Shown: positions 1 to 9,268, counted from the first letter of the stretch. The stretch: DNA of 64,000 nt from Sphingobacterium gobiense (GCF_002980575.1 NZ_PVBS01000002.1:1054001-1118000), one strand, 5' to 3'. Numbers and translations: made by a program. The notes: generated by a model not told the origin, from the letters alone.

Positions 1-1209
1 GTTATGGGTATTGCACAAACGGGTACAGGAAAAACAGCTGCTTTCGTGTTACCCATGTTAATGAAATTGAAATATGCGCAAGGGGATGATCCTCGCGCTT
101 TGATTTTGTCACCTACGCGTGAGTTAGCCATGCAAATCGAAGAACATATCGGCTTGTTTTCTGCGTATCTCGATTTGCGCACGGTGCTGTTATACGGAGG
201 CTTAGGACCCAAGACGCAAAAAGAGCAATTAGCAAAAGGATGCGATATTATTGTAGCAACCCCCGGACGTTTCCTGGATCTTTATCTGGAAGGTGATATT
301 AATACCAAATCTTTGAAATTCTTAGTGATGGATGAGGCCGATAAGATGATGGATATGGGTTTTATCAGTAAAATTCATCGCATATTGGAGGTCGTGCCCC
401 GAAAACGACAAAATCTTCTTTTCTCTGCTACGATGGGTGAGCTCGTTCGTAAAATAGCGGGTGACTTCCTCGCTTTCCCTACGGTAATAGAAGTTACCGA
501 ACAGGCTACCCCTGCGCAAACTGTAACGCAAGCACTTTACGAAGTGCCTAATCTAAAGACAAAGCTCAACCTTCTGCAACATCTTTTGCGAGATGATGAA
601 TCGTTCCATCGGATAATCGTTTTCTGTAAAACCAAAACAGTTGCAAATAACGTTTTCCATTATCTAGAGCGAAAATATGGGCAAGAACAGGTTCGGGTTA
701 TTCATGCCAATAAAGGGCAGAACACACGGATAAATTCGATTAATGCTTTCAAGGAGGGGAATATCCGTATTTTGGTCGCGACAGATGTAGCTGCACGTGG
801 TTTGGATGTCTCTAATGTTAGCCATGTGTTCAATTTCGATGTGCCCATTGTGATCGAAGATTATGTGCATAGAATTGGCCGAACAGGGCGGGCGTTCCAT
901 GAGGGCGACGCGATAACGTTTTGTAATCCAGCAGAGAAATATTACGTCGATAAAATTGAAAAACTCATTCGGCAAAAAATCCCAGTATATTCAATTCCTG
1001 ACGAGGTTTTTGTCGAAAAAACAGACTATCAAGAAAGCCAGGCCATCGCGCGCGAAATCGACAATCAGAAGCGGAAAGAGAATCCAGATTTTAAAGGTGC
1101 TTTTCATGAAAAGAAGCATGCGTTGAAGGATAACTCACGGGCAAAAAAGCCTGCGAGAGGAAAAACGACAAGCCGTAACGGTAAACCAGCTAAGCTTAGA
1201 AAAAAATAA
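1..1209 (+). CDS. DEAD-box ATP-dependent RNA helicase, 5' truncated by window edge
   Basis: RNA helicase that unwinds or remodels RNA duplexes using ATP, typically in ribosome assembly or mRNA turnover. Numbering from the first visible Met (base 4), motif I AQTGTGKT is at residues 4-11, followed by PTRELA, GG, TPGR, DEAD at 110-113 and SAT at 141-143. The second RecA domain carries ARGLD and HRIGRTGR. The last 60 or so residues are Lys/Arg-rich, a common RNA-binding tail. The reading frame is open to base 1 and the Q motif lies upstream of the window, so the Met at base 4 is internal. It is the first visible gene of a rightward run and ends 5 bp before the small membrane protein gene. The family is certain; the orthologue (RhlE-like or other) cannot be decided. 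Confidence 0.95.
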   Translation, partial: VMGIAQTGTGKTAAFVLPMLMKLKYAQGDDPRALILSPTRELAMQIEEHIGLFSAYLDLRTVLLYGGLGPKTQKEQLAKGCDIIVATPGRFLDLYLEGDINTKSLKFLVMDEADKMMDMGFISKIHRILEVVPRKRQNLLFSATMGELVRKIAGDFLAFPTVIEVTEQATPAQTVTQALYEVPNLKTKLNLLQHLLRDDESFHRIIVFCKTKTVANNVFHYLERKYGQEQVRVIHANKGQNTRINSINAFKEGNIRILVATDVAARGLDVSNVSHVFNFDVPIVIEDYVHRIGRTGRAFHEGDAITFCNPAEKYYVDKIEKLIRQKIPVYSIPDEVFVEKTDYQESQAIAREIDNQKRKENPDFKGAFHEKKHALKDNSRAKKPARGKTTSRNGKPAKLRKK

Positions 1210-1214
1210 TCCCA

Positions 1215-1454
1215 ATGAAGCTCACTCCCTTGAATATTACGTTGGCCTGTGTGCTAGTTTGGGTTATTTCGGAAATGAATTTGGACACCGAAATGACATT
1301 CTCATGGGGTTGGCTAATTACACTATGTGTAATTTTGTCGTTGATAGATTTGGGATTTCGTATGATTTTCAAAGATTTGAAAAAATTGTGGTTTGCCCAG
1401 ATTGCGTTTATACTGGTAGTAGGTATCTTGATGGTGGTTATACGGGTGCTGTGA
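1215..1454 (+). CDS. Small hydrophobic membrane protein, unknown function
   Basis: A 79-residue protein that is mostly hydrophobic, with two or three likely membrane spans (about residues 5-19, 29-50 and 59-78) separated by short polar stretches. It starts 5 bp after the helicase stop and leads into gldC, so it is probably co-transcribed with both. I recognise no family. An overlapping frame at 1259-1471 encodes a less membrane-like peptide and is probably a shadow. The function is unknown; the only thing the sequence supports is an inner-membrane location. Confidence 0.6.
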   Translation: MKLTPLNITLACVLVWVISEMNLDTEMTFSWGWLITLCVILSLIDLGFRMIFKDLKKLWFAQIAFILVVGILMVVIRVL

Positions 1455-1527
1455 TAAGTGATGAATTATAAATGATGAGTTATAGGTTAAAGAGCCTATG
1501 GCTTATTGTCTAAAGCATAAAGAATAT

Positions 1528-1878
1528 ATGAAACAAGCAGAAATAAAACTAAACGTCACGTTAGACGAACAGAACATTCCAGAGCGTATTGATTGGTCAT
1601 CGACGGATGGGGAAACCTCCGAAGAAATGCCGTCAAAGGCTATGTTCTTGGCGCTTTGGGACGCCCAATATAAAAATTCTTTGCGTATTGACCTTTGGAC
1701 AAAGGATATGCCTTACGATGAAATGAAGCGGTTCTTTTATGAAACATTGCAAACCCTGGGAGACACATTTCTACGTGCATCGGGTGGCGACCCCATGGCG
1801 GATAAAGTGATTGGAGATCTGCGGGACTATTGCGCACATTTTGCGGAAAAAATGGAAGTGTTGGAGGACGAAAAATGA
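1528..1878 (+). CDS. gldC: Gliding motility protein GldC
   Basis: Matches the GldC family by the core IDLWTKDMPYDEMKRFFY and the C-terminal pattern RDYCAHFAEKME. In Flavobacterium, GldC is an accessory protein of gliding motility and type IX secretion; in non-gliding Sphingobacteriaceae its role is less clear. The frame is open from an ATG at 1498, but the family starts at MKQAEIKLN-type residues, so the ATG at 1528 is preferred, giving 116 aa. There is no signal peptide. Its stop overlaps the next start (ATGA, 1875-1878), which implies translational coupling with the EVE-domain gene. No other gld gene is visible in the window. Confidence 0.88.
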   Translation: MKQAEIKLNVTLDEQNIPERIDWSSTDGETSEEMPSKAMFLALWDAQYKNSLRIDLWTKDMPYDEMKRFFYETLQTLGDTFLRASGGDPMADKVIGDLRDYCAHFAEKMEVLEDEK

Positions 1879-2282
1879 ACTATTTCTTAGTAAAATCCGA
1901 ACCGTTTAAATATAGCTGGGAACAATTCAATAAAGACGGAGAAACATTTTGGGATGGGGTGCGTAACTATCAAGCGCGAAACAATCTCAAAGCAATGAAG
2001 AAAGATGATCTGGTGTTATTTTATCATAGTAACGAAGGAAAAGAGGTAGTAGGGGTAGCCAAGGTTGTTAAGGAATTTTACCAAGACCCCACGACAGATG
2101 ATGAACGTTGGGTGGTGGTTGATTTAGCTCCCGTTGAAGCATTCAAAACAGCCGTAACCTTAGAAATGGTAAAAGCTGACCCACTCCTGCAAGATATCGC
2201 GTTGGTTAAGCAGGGGCGGCTTTCAGTTATGCCGTTAAAACCGGAAGAATTTGACCGGATCGTGGAGTTAGGAAGTAAATAA
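1875..2282 (+). CDS. EVE domain-containing protein
   Basis: A 135-residue single-domain protein of the EVE/PUA-like fold (related to thymocyte nuclear protein 1). The N-terminus NYFLVKSEP, the WDGVRNYQARNNL segment and the DLVLFYHS strand are diagnostic. EVE domains bind modified bases in DNA or RNA; stand-alone bacterial versions have unknown targets. The start at 1875 overlaps the gldC stop as ATGA; a longer in-frame start at 1830 would lie inside gldC and adds residues without family similarity. It is the last gene of the rightward run and is convergent with the thioesterase gene. Confidence 0.88.
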   Translation: MNYFLVKSEPFKYSWEQFNKDGETFWDGVRNYQARNNLKAMKKDDLVLFYHSNEGKEVVGVAKVVKEFYQDPTTDDERWVVVDLAPVEAFKTAVTLEMVKADPLLQDIALVKQGRLSVMPLKPEEFDRIVELGSK

Positions 2283-2317
2283 TCGGGGCGCTGGGGACAT
2301 GTACAAGAAATATATGA

Positions 2318-2842
2318 TTAATGGGTTGATGCGGAGTCAATCAGTTTTTTGAGACTCTTCGCATCTTTCATTTGCATCTTTCCCGCTAGAATTAACCGTA
2401 GTTCCCGACGTTGTAATGCCTCGTCGAATAGCCTTATTTCCTCCTCCGATTCTGGAATCAATTCTGCCACTTTTCTAGGCTTAGTGTTTTCATCAATAGC
2501 AACGAATGTATAATAGGCTTCATTGGTTTTTACACGCGTCCCTTTGGGGAGGTTGTGGGCGAAAATCTCCATGCGTACTTCCATTGACGAACTAAACGCG
2601 CGTGACACCTTTGCCTGTATAGTAACGACTTCGCCTAGTTTAATCGAGCGTTTAAAAGAAACGTTGTCCACAGACACGGTCACGACCGGGCTGTTGGAAT
2701 GTTTTTGGGCGGCCATAGCCGAACAAATATCCATCCAATATAATAATCGTCCTCCCATCAGGTTGCCAAAGGTATTCGTATCATTAGGAAGAACGAGCTC
2801 GTTCATTTCCGTGTAAGATTCTTTTGCGAATTTTTTATTCAT
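2318..2842 (-). CDS. Acyl-CoA thioesterase, hotdog fold (YciA-like)
   Basis: A 174-residue hotdog thioesterase that hydrolyses acyl-CoA to free acid and CoA in the cytoplasm. Support comes from the N-terminal helix segment NTFGNLMGGRLLYWMD, typical of the YciA/BACH group, and the strand containing VDNVSFKRSIKLGEVV. A charged tail of about 40 residues follows the fold. It lies 19 bp downstream of the SDR gene and is the last member of the leftward ileS operon. Substrate chain length cannot be read from the sequence. Confidence 0.88.
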   Translation of the reverse strand: MNKKFAKESYTEMNELVLPNDTNTFGNLMGGRLLYWMDICSAMAAQKHSNSPVVTVSVDNVSFKRSIKLGEVVTIQAKVSRAFSSSMEVRMEIFAHNLPKGTRVKTNEAYYTFVAIDENTKPRKVAELIPESEEEIRLFDEALQRRELRLILAGKMQMKDAKSLKKLIDSASTH

Positions 2843-2861
2843 GCGTTGGTTGTTGTTTTTT

Positions 2862-3785
2862 CTATCTGTTATAAAAACTAAACTGTTGTTTTATTTCCGT
2901 TAGCGACTTTACAAATGGGGTAGGAGCGTAACCTAATTCTGCTTTTGCCTTGTCGAGGATAAAGCCGGTTTTTCTTGGTCGATTGTTTTCCTGACCAATG
3001 TCTGCTGCTTTAATAGGATTAACGAGAGACTTATCCAATTTCCAAAAATCTGCTATTTGATAAACGACATCCAATATAGACATCATTTCGTCGCCTGAAA
3101 TGTGATATATACCTTGTGCTTCTTTTTCCATTGCTGCAATACAAGCGCCGGCTAAATCGTCTACGAACGTAGGCATTCGCCATTGATCGCTTACCACGTT
3201 GATGCGGTTGTTATTTTCTAACTGTGCTTTCGCCCATAAGACTAGATTGGAACGCTTTGTGTCTCCGTTTATTCCGTACACTAAAATAGTCCGTAGGATA
3301 GCAGCGCGGCAGTCAGTAGACAGTAATTTTGTTTCTGATACCGACTTACTTTTCCCATATGCATTACAAGGGTTAGTTTGGTCAGTTTCTTTATAGGGTC
3401 CTCCTTTTCCATCAAATACAAAATCGGTCGATAAGTGGACAAGGTGCTTGTCATGTTGCGCGCAATATTGGCCTAATTTATAGACGACTTTTACATTTAC
3501 CTTTTCACATAGCAAAGGGTCGTTTTCGCATGTCTCCACGCTACTCATTGCGGCGGTATGGATAATATAATCCGGTTGAACTTCGTCCAATAAGGATTGA
3601 AGAGAAACATCATCAGTAAAGTTGCATGGAATATAGGTGTATCCCTTTTGGATAAAATTCCTGTTCTCACTTTTCGAAGTAGCTACTATACGATAACATG
3701 GTTTATCGGTCAATCTTTCGATTAACTTCTGTCCGAGAAACCCATTGGCACCTGTAATAAGAATCGTTTGCTTTAGTTGGTCCAT
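2862..3785 (-). CDS. SDR family sugar-nucleotide reductase, RmlD-like
   Basis: Extended short-chain dehydrogenase with the nucleotide-binding motif GANGFLG at residues 13-19, STDFVFDG for the catalytic Ser/Thr region, and the YGKSK active-site pair. The 307 aa length and the DFVFDG...Y..K layout resemble dTDP-4-dehydrorhamnose reductase (RmlD), which makes dTDP-rhamnose. However, no other rml gene is nearby and the position at the end of the ileS-lspA operon gives no pathway. The 5' end overlaps the M28 peptidase gene by 13 bp, so the two are translationally linked. The SDR call is safe; the RmlD function is only likely. Confidence 0.8.
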   Translation of the reverse strand: MDQLKQTILITGANGFLGQKLIERLTDKPCYRIVATSKSENRNFIQKGYTYIPCNFTDDVSLQSLLDEVQPDYIIHTAAMSSVETCENDPLLCEKVNVKVVYKLGQYCAQHDKHLVHLSTDFVFDGKGGPYKETDQTNPCNAYGKSKSVSETKLLSTDCRAAILRTILVYGINGDTKRSNLVLWAKAQLENNNRINVVSDQWRMPTFVDDLAGACIAAMEKEAQGIYHISGDEMMSILDVVYQIADFWKLDKSLVNPIKAADIGQENNRPRKTGFILDKAKAELGYAPTPFVKSLTEIKQQFSFYNR

Positions 3786-4729
3786 TGGAAATCCATTTTA
3801 TCCTGTTTCATGGAATTGTCGATGACATCGATTTCTAGTTTTAAGATAGATTCCAGCGCATGGTAATCAATTTTTTCGGGATCGTCACCCGGTTTATGGT
3901 AGTCCTCGTGTCCTCCGGTATGGAAAAACAAAACGGGAATATCTCTTTTATAAAAAGACGTCTGATCGGAACCGCCGTTTCCATCACGATTAAGGTTAAA
4001 CTTGATGTCGCTCGTTATCGTTTTAAAAATAGCCGGAAATTTTGAACTGGTTCCGTAGCCGATAACAGCAACTCCGTTATCGGGATTATATCGACCAATC
4101 ATATCCATATTCAACATCCAATGGATGTCTTCCAGTGGAATCGTAGGATTCTCCGTAAAATATCGAGAGCCTACCAATCCAAGTTCTTCCGCTCCGAAAG
4201 CAATAAACAATAAATTGAAGGGTTCTTTGATGGCATTACTGCTGTAATGACGGGCAAGTTCTAATAAACCAGCAACGCCCGACGCGTTGTCATCAGCTCC
4301 ATTATGTATTTCGCCTACACCGAGCGAATCCCTCGAACCGCCTTGACGTCCGTCTCCTAGATGATCGTAATGAGCACCTATGACGATGGTATATGGAGCA
4401 TTGTTATCAATGTAGCCAATAACATTGTCCGCTTGGCGGATACTGTCTTTTACCACGACACGGCGTACCCGCGCTTCGAATGACTGACGGTAGCCCTTTT
4501 CGCCTTTTGGAACCAACCCGTAGTTCTTGAAATGTCTTTCGATATATTTTGCAGCTTTTGTTACCTGTTTAGAGCCTGTGCCACGACCTTTCATTTTGTC
4601 GTCGGCTAGATAATAGATATGCCTTTTAAGATTTTCTTGATTAATCTGCGCAAAAACAGACTGGAAGGGAATAAATAATAGAAAATGTAATGCTATTATG
4701 TAAAAGAAAAATGGGGACTTGTTCTTCAT
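3773..4729 (-). CDS. Secreted M28 family zinc aminopeptidase
   Basis: An exported peptidase of 318 aa. Residues 1-28 form a signal peptide ending in FAQ. The M28 di-zinc ligands are all visible in order: H in GAHYDHLGDG, D in GADDNASG, the catalytic/ligand E pair in GAEELGLVGS, D in NMDMIGR and H in the C-terminal GGHEDYH. A protease-associated insert is absent, so this is the short Bacteroidota form. It probably trims peptides in the periplasm or outside the cell. It lies 13 bp after lspA and overlaps the SDR gene. A TATCTTTG box (4734-4741, read leftward) ends 4 bp before the ATG, so an internal promoter with an almost leaderless transcript is possible. Confidence 0.92.
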   Translation of the reverse strand: MKNKSPFFFYIIALHFLLFIPFQSVFAQINQENLKRHIYYLADDKMKGRGTGSKQVTKAAKYIERHFKNYGLVPKGEKGYRQSFEARVRRVVVKDSIRQADNVIGYIDNNAPYTIVIGAHYDHLGDGRQGGSRDSLGVGEIHNGADDNASGVAGLLELARHYSSNAIKEPFNLLFIAFGAEELGLVGSRYFTENPTIPLEDIHWMLNMDMIGRYNPDNGVAVIGYGTSSKFPAIFKTITSDIKFNLNRDGNGGSDQTSFYKRDIPVLFFHTGGHEDYHKPGDDPEKIDYHALESILKLEIDVIDNSMKQDKMDFQWTN

Positions 4730-4742
4730 GTCCCAAAGATAG

Positions 4743-5393
4743 TTAATCTTCCAAAACTTCGCTGTTCACACTTTCTTTTTCCACGTGTTCCTCTTTGAAG
4801 TAACGTTTCTGGAAAATCAAAATCAGGAATACGCCGACGGAAATGGCGGAGTCTGCGATATTGAATACTGGTCGGAAAAAGAGGAAATGTTCTCCTCCCC
4901 AAATAGGAAACCAATCGGGAAAATTTCCCTCGATTAACGGGAAGTAAAGCATATCCACGACTTTCCCGTGAAACAAAGAGGAGTATCCTCCACCTTCTGG
5001 AAATAAGACCGCTTTTTCGTAGAACGTACTCTCGCTAAATATAGTACCGTAAAAAGTCGAATCAATAATATTGCCCAATGCACCGGCAAATATTAATGCC
5101 ACATTTAGGATAAAGCCTCGATGGTATTTATTTTTAACCATATAGTGCAATCCATACCCTATACCAATCACGGCGACGATTCGGAACAGCGTGAGGAAAA
5201 GTTTGCCGAACTCTCCACCAAATTCCATACCATAGGCCATTCCGTTATTCTCAATAAAATGAATGAGGAACTTGTTGCCAATGATATTGAAATCTTGCCC
5301 GATGGTCATATTGAGTTTCACCCAAAACTTCGATACTTGGTCGATGAACAAGATAACGGCAATCAGTAAGAGTGGTCGGTTATAGCCTTTCAT
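4743..5393 (-). CDS. lspA: Lipoprotein signal peptidase (signal peptidase II)
   Basis: Inner-membrane aspartyl peptidase that removes the signal peptide from prolipoproteins after diacylglyceryl transfer. It shows the N-terminal membrane span with DQVSKFWVK, the ENNGMAYG motif, and the two catalytic Asp boxes GNIID and FNIADSAI. At 216 aa it is longer than the usual 160-170; the extra sequence sits between the GNIID box and GKVVDM, as in other Bacteroidota, with a charged C-terminal tail. It follows the DksA-like gene by 69 bp in the ileS operon. The window encodes several lipoproteins that would be its substrates. Confidence 0.96.
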   Translation of the reverse strand: MKGYNRPLLLIAVILFIDQVSKFWVKLNMTIGQDFNIIGNKFLIHFIENNGMAYGMEFGGEFGKLFLTLFRIVAVIGIGYGLHYMVKNKYHRGFILNVALIFAGALGNIIDSTFYGTIFSESTFYEKAVLFPEGGGYSSLFHGKVVDMLYFPLIEGNFPDWFPIWGGEHFLFFRPVFNIADSAISVGVFLILIFQKRYFKEEHVEKESVNSEVLED

Positions 5394-5462
5394 AATTAGA
5401 TAAAAGTGGAGACGTTTAAAAGTTGTATTTTGAACATCTCCATTTTATTTTCATGTTAATTG

Positions 5463-5843
5463 TTAATACTGTTTGTTTTTTGCTTCAATGCTCAAGGTCG
5501 TATGCGGTACCGCTTTTAAACGTTCCTTTTGGATTAATTTACCGGTTTCGCGGCAGATACCGTACGTTTTGTTCTCGATACGAACCAAGGCAGCTTCTAA
5601 ATTGTCAATAAACTTTTTTTGGCGAGCTGCAAGCTGGTTTGTTTGTTCTTTTTCTAATGTGGCTGAACCATCTTCCAATGTTTTATATGTTCCAGCGGTA
5701 TCATCTGTTCCATTAGCATTGCTGCTGCTCAGCGTTGAAGTTAAAGCTGCGAGCTCTTCTTTTGCGATGCGAAGCTTTTCAAGAATAATATCTTTAAATT
5801 CTTGAAGTTCAGCATCACTGTAGCGTGTTTTTTCTGTACTCAT
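5463..5843 (-). CDS. DksA/TraR-family protein with degenerate zinc finger
   Basis: A 126-residue, highly charged coiled-coil protein of the DksA/TraR type, the family that binds RNA polymerase through its secondary channel. The helical region (about 10-90) is followed by YGICRETGKLI. That position normally starts a four-cysteine zinc finger, but only this one Cys remains and the second CxxC is replaced by other residues, so zinc binding is unlikely. It lies 8 bp downstream of ileS and upstream of lspA, a grouping common in Bacteroidota. Family placement is good; activity as a transcription factor is inference. Confidence 0.85.
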   Translation of the reverse strand: MSTEKTRYSDAELQEFKDIILEKLRIAKEELAALTSTLSSSNANGTDDTAGTYKTLEDGSATLEKEQTNQLAARQKKFIDNLEAALVRIENKTYGICRETGKLIQKERLKAVPHTTLSIEAKNKQY

Positions 5844-5851
5844 TCTAATAA

Positions 5852-8800
5852 TTAAATTTTATCAACAATTACTCTTAACTCCTTACCATCAATTTCGATA
5901 GTATCTCCAGACTCCAATGATGCCTCTGTAAAATCAATAGAGTTTGCCAGAATTTCGGTGCAAATATACGATAAATTATCTTCTACAGCTTGTTGTATTT
6001 CAGTATTATGCGTTATTACAACATTAATTCTATCGGTGACCTCGAAACCTTTCTCCTTCCGGAGATTTTGGATACGGTTAATCAATTCCCTAGATAGGCC
6101 CTCTTTTTTTAGTTCCGGTGTAATATGAATATCTAATGCTACGGTTAATTTCCCAAGATTTGCAACCTGCCAACCAGCGACATCTTCGGCTATAATCTCC
6201 ACATCTTCCGGTGTGATATGGTAGGGTGTACCTCTCAATTCCAAGGCCCCTTGGCTTTCCAATTCGCCAATTTGCTCGTCACTTAAGGTTTGGATAGCGG
6301 CTACTACCATTTTCATGTCTTTCCCTACTTTTGCGCCAAGAACTTTAAAATTGGGCTTTATTTTCTTTTTGATTATGCCCGCTGTGTCCGTAATAAATGC
6401 TACTTCCTTAATATTTGTTTCCGAGAGGATAAGCTCCTTGACTTTTTCGACTTTTTCCTGAAAAGTATTATTCAATACCGGCACCAAAATCTTATTTAGC
6501 GGTTGGCGAACGTTGATACCTGTTTTCTTTCGCAAAGATAATGTCAGAGACGAAATATCCTGTGCCAGCGCCATACGTTCCTCTAGATCTTTATCTACTA
6601 GATCCGCATGATAAGCAGGGAAATCTGCCAAGTGTACCGATTCGGTAGATTCTTTTTGAGCACCAGCGTTTAAATCGAGGTACAAACGATCCGAGAAGAA
6701 CGGTGAAATAGGAGACATCAATTTGGCGATCGTATCTAAACAGGTGTATAATGTCTGATAAGCTGAAATTTTGTCTTCCGTATAATCTCCTTTCCAAAAA
6801 CGACGACGACATAAGCGCACATACCAGTTACTCAAATGCTCGTCGACAAAATTTTGAATAGCACGTGCGGCTTTAGTGGGTTCAAAGTCAGCGTAGTGTT
6901 CATCTACTTCTTTGGTTAAACTGTTCAGTAAAGAAATAACCCAACGATCAATTTCCGGACGCTTTTCGATGGCGATATCTGGTTCACTGTAACTGAAATT
7001 GTCGATATTGGCATATAACGCAAAAAAAGCATAGGTATTATATAGGGTGCCGAAGAATTTACGGCGAACTTCGTCTAGTCCTTCTTCATTGAATTTTAAG
7101 TTGTCCCAAGGCGCTGCATTGCTGATCATATACCACCGGGTTGCATCAGCACTGTATTTATCGATGGTAATGAATGGATCAACAGCATTGCCTAGACGCT
7201 TGGACATTTTATTTCCGTTTTTGTCTAATACCAAGCCATTAGATACCACGTTCTTAAATGCTACCGATCCGCGAATCATGGTGGAGATTGCATGAAGTGT
7301 AAAAAACCAACCGCGTGTTTGGTCGACACCCTCAGCAATAAAATCAGCCGGAAAAGCCTGCTCATAGCCGTTGTTGAACGGATATTCTTCGCCCTGAGCT
7401 AGCTTGTCGTGATCGATTCCCCACTGTGCATAGGGCATGGCTCCAGAATCAAACCATACGTCAATTAGATCGGGTTCACGAAACATTTTTTGGCCATTGT
7501 CAGAGACCAAGACAATATCGTCTACATATGGGCGATGGAGATCTAACGTGTCCGTTCCAAATTTATCCAGATAAGATTGATTTACGGCTTTCTCCTCTGC
7601 GCTCAATACATCCGACTGTATCGCTTGCTGGAGCAATGTTTTTAACTCTGGCAACGAACCGATACAGGTCTCTTCATTTTCGTCTGCTGAACGCCATATT
7701 GGAAGGGGGGTGCCCCAATAACGAGAGCGGGAAAGATTCCAATCTACCAAGTTTTCTAACCAGTTTCCGAAACGGCCGGAGCCGGTAGCTTCTGGTTTCC
7801 AATTGATGGTTTGGTTTAGTGCAACCAGTTTTTCTTTTACGGCTGTCGTTCGGATAAACCAACTATCTAACGGATAGTACAATACCGGCTTATCGGTACG
7901 CCAACAGTGCGGATAGGTGTGTTCATACTTCTTGACATCAAAAGCCTTGTTTTCTTCTTTGAGCTTGATAGCTATAAGGACATCCGTCGGGCGAAAAGCT
8001 GGATCGCCACGCTCTTCTGCGGAATAGTATTCTTCTTTAACAAAACGGCCTGCGAAATCGGTTATCTCTTTGATGAAACGACCTGTACGATCGACGGTAG
8101 GCATATCTTTGCCATTTTCGTCTCGTACCAAAATAGCAGGAACGTCATTCTCCTTACATACACGAAAGTCATCCGCCCCGTAGGTAGGGGAAGCATGCAC
8201 AATACCGGTACCGTCTTCTGTGGTAACAAAATCTCCTGGGATGACTCGGAAAGCTTTTTCGATCAACTCTTCACTGGTGATATAAGGCATTAGTTGTTGA
8301 TAGCGTAAACCTACCAACGCATCACCTTTAAATTCCGCCGCTATTTCCCAAGGCACGATTTTATCACCGACGTTATAATCTTGGAACGGCGCTTGTTGCC
8401 CTTCCGCCTTAAAGTGCTTGCCGACAAGATTTTTAGCCAAAATAACAGACACTGGTAGGCCTGTGTACTGATTGAATGTTTTTACCTTGACGTAGTCGAT
8501 GTTTTTACCAACGACCAAAGCTGTGTTACTCGGCAACGTCCACGGTGTTGTCGTCCACGCGATAAAGACCACATCTTCATCCTCAGATTCTACCAAGGTA
8601 GCCATGAGTGGATGTACCTGTGCTTTGTCTAACCGGAATTCAGCAACAATGGTGGTGTCTTTTACATCTTTGTACGTTCCCGGTTGATTTAGTTCATGCG
8701 AACTTAGCCCGGTTCCCGCTGCCGGAGAATAAGGTTGTATCGTATAGCCTTTGTATAAAAGGCCCTTTTTGTAAAGTTCTTTCAGTAGATACCACAGGGT

Positions 8801-9268
8801 TTCGATATATTCGTTTTGATACGTGATATACGGATCACCAAGGTCGACCCAATAGCCCATTTTTTGAGTGAGGTCGTTCCACACGTCGGTATATTTCATT
8901 ACCTCTTTCCGACAGGCCTCATTATAAGCTTCGACGCTGATTTTTTTACCAATATCTTCTTTGGTGATGTTCAATGTTTTTTCAACGGCCAACTCAATAG
9001 GCAAGCCATGTGTATCCCATCCACCTTTACGCTTCACTTGGAAACCTTTTAAGGTTTTATAGCGGCAAAAGATGTCTTTGATCGAGCGTGCCATTACATG
9101 GTGGATGCCCGGCATACCGTTCGCGGAGGGAGGGCCCTCGTAAAAAGTATAGGGTTTGTTGGCCGGACGATTTGATATACTTTTTTCAAAGATATTATTC
9201 GACTCCCACCGTTCTAGTATTTCTCTACCTATCTCAGGCAGGTTTAACTGCTTATATTCCTTATACAT
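5852..9268 (-). CDS. ileS: Isoleucyl-tRNA synthetase, type 2 with GxHH active-site signature
   Basis: Class I synthetase that charges tRNA-Ile, 1138 aa, with the long C-terminal region of the eukaryote-like (type 2) bacterial form. The KMSKR loop is at residues 687-691. The N-terminal signature that is normally HxGH reads G54-I55-H56-H57 (bases 9098-9109), directly after the conserved PSANGMP segment: first and third residues are exchanged. This GxHH form is known from type 2 IleRS enzymes that are hyper-resistant to mupirocin. An editing CP1 domain lies between about 200 and 400. It is the first gene of a six-gene leftward operon (ileS, DksA-like, lspA, M28, SDR, thioesterase). No clear TAnnTTTG box was found upstream. 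Confidence 0.97.
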   Translation of the reverse strand: MYKEYKQLNLPEIGREILERWESNNIFEKSISNRPANKPYTFYEGPPSANGMPGIHHVMARSIKDIFCRYKTLKGFQVKRKGGWDTHGLPIELAVEKTLNITKEDIGKKISVEAYNEACRKEVMKYTDVWNDLTQKMGYWVDLGDPYITYQNEYIETLWYLLKELYKKGLLYKGYTIQPYSPAAGTGLSSHELNQPGTYKDVKDTTIVAEFRLDKAQVHPLMATLVESEDEDVVFIAWTTTPWTLPSNTALVVGKNIDYVKVKTFNQYTGLPVSVILAKNLVGKHFKAEGQQAPFQDYNVGDKIVPWEIAAEFKGDALVGLRYQQLMPYITSEELIEKAFRVIPGDFVTTEDGTGIVHASPTYGADDFRVCKENDVPAILVRDENGKDMPTVDRTGRFIKEITDFAGRFVKEEYYSAEERGDPAFRPTDVLIAIKLKEENKAFDVKKYEHTYPHCWRTDKPVLYYPLDSWFIRTTAVKEKLVALNQTINWKPEATGSGRFGNWLENLVDWNLSRSRYWGTPLPIWRSADENEETCIGSLPELKTLLQQAIQSDVLSAEEKAVNQSYLDKFGTDTLDLHRPYVDDIVLVSDNGQKMFREPDLIDVWFDSGAMPYAQWGIDHDKLAQGEEYPFNNGYEQAFPADFIAEGVDQTRGWFFTLHAISTMIRGSVAFKNVVSNGLVLDKNGNKMSKRLGNAVDPFITIDKYSADATRWYMISNAAPWDNLKFNEEGLDEVRRKFFGTLYNTYAFFALYANIDNFSYSEPDIAIEKRPEIDRWVISLLNSLTKEVDEHYADFEPTKAARAIQNFVDEHLSNWYVRLCRRRFWKGDYTEDKISAYQTLYTCLDTIAKLMSPISPFFSDRLYLDLNAGAQKESTESVHLADFPAYHADLVDKDLEERMALAQDISSLTLSLRKKTGINVRQPLNKILVPVLNNTFQEKVEKVKELILSETNIKEVAFITDTAGIIKKKIKPNFKVLGAKVGKDMKMVVAAIQTLSDEQIGELESQGALELRGTPYHITPEDVEIIAEDVAGWQVANLGKLTVALDIHITPELKKEGLSRELINRIQNLRKEKGFEVTDRINVVITHNTEIQQAVEDNLSYICTEILANSIDFTEASLESGDTIEIDGKELRVIVDKI

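Noticed and set aside
2862..3785. Firm assignment of the SDR protein as rmlD
   Set aside because: Fold and motifs fit several sugar-nucleotide reductases and no other rhamnose gene is nearby, so no gene symbol is given.
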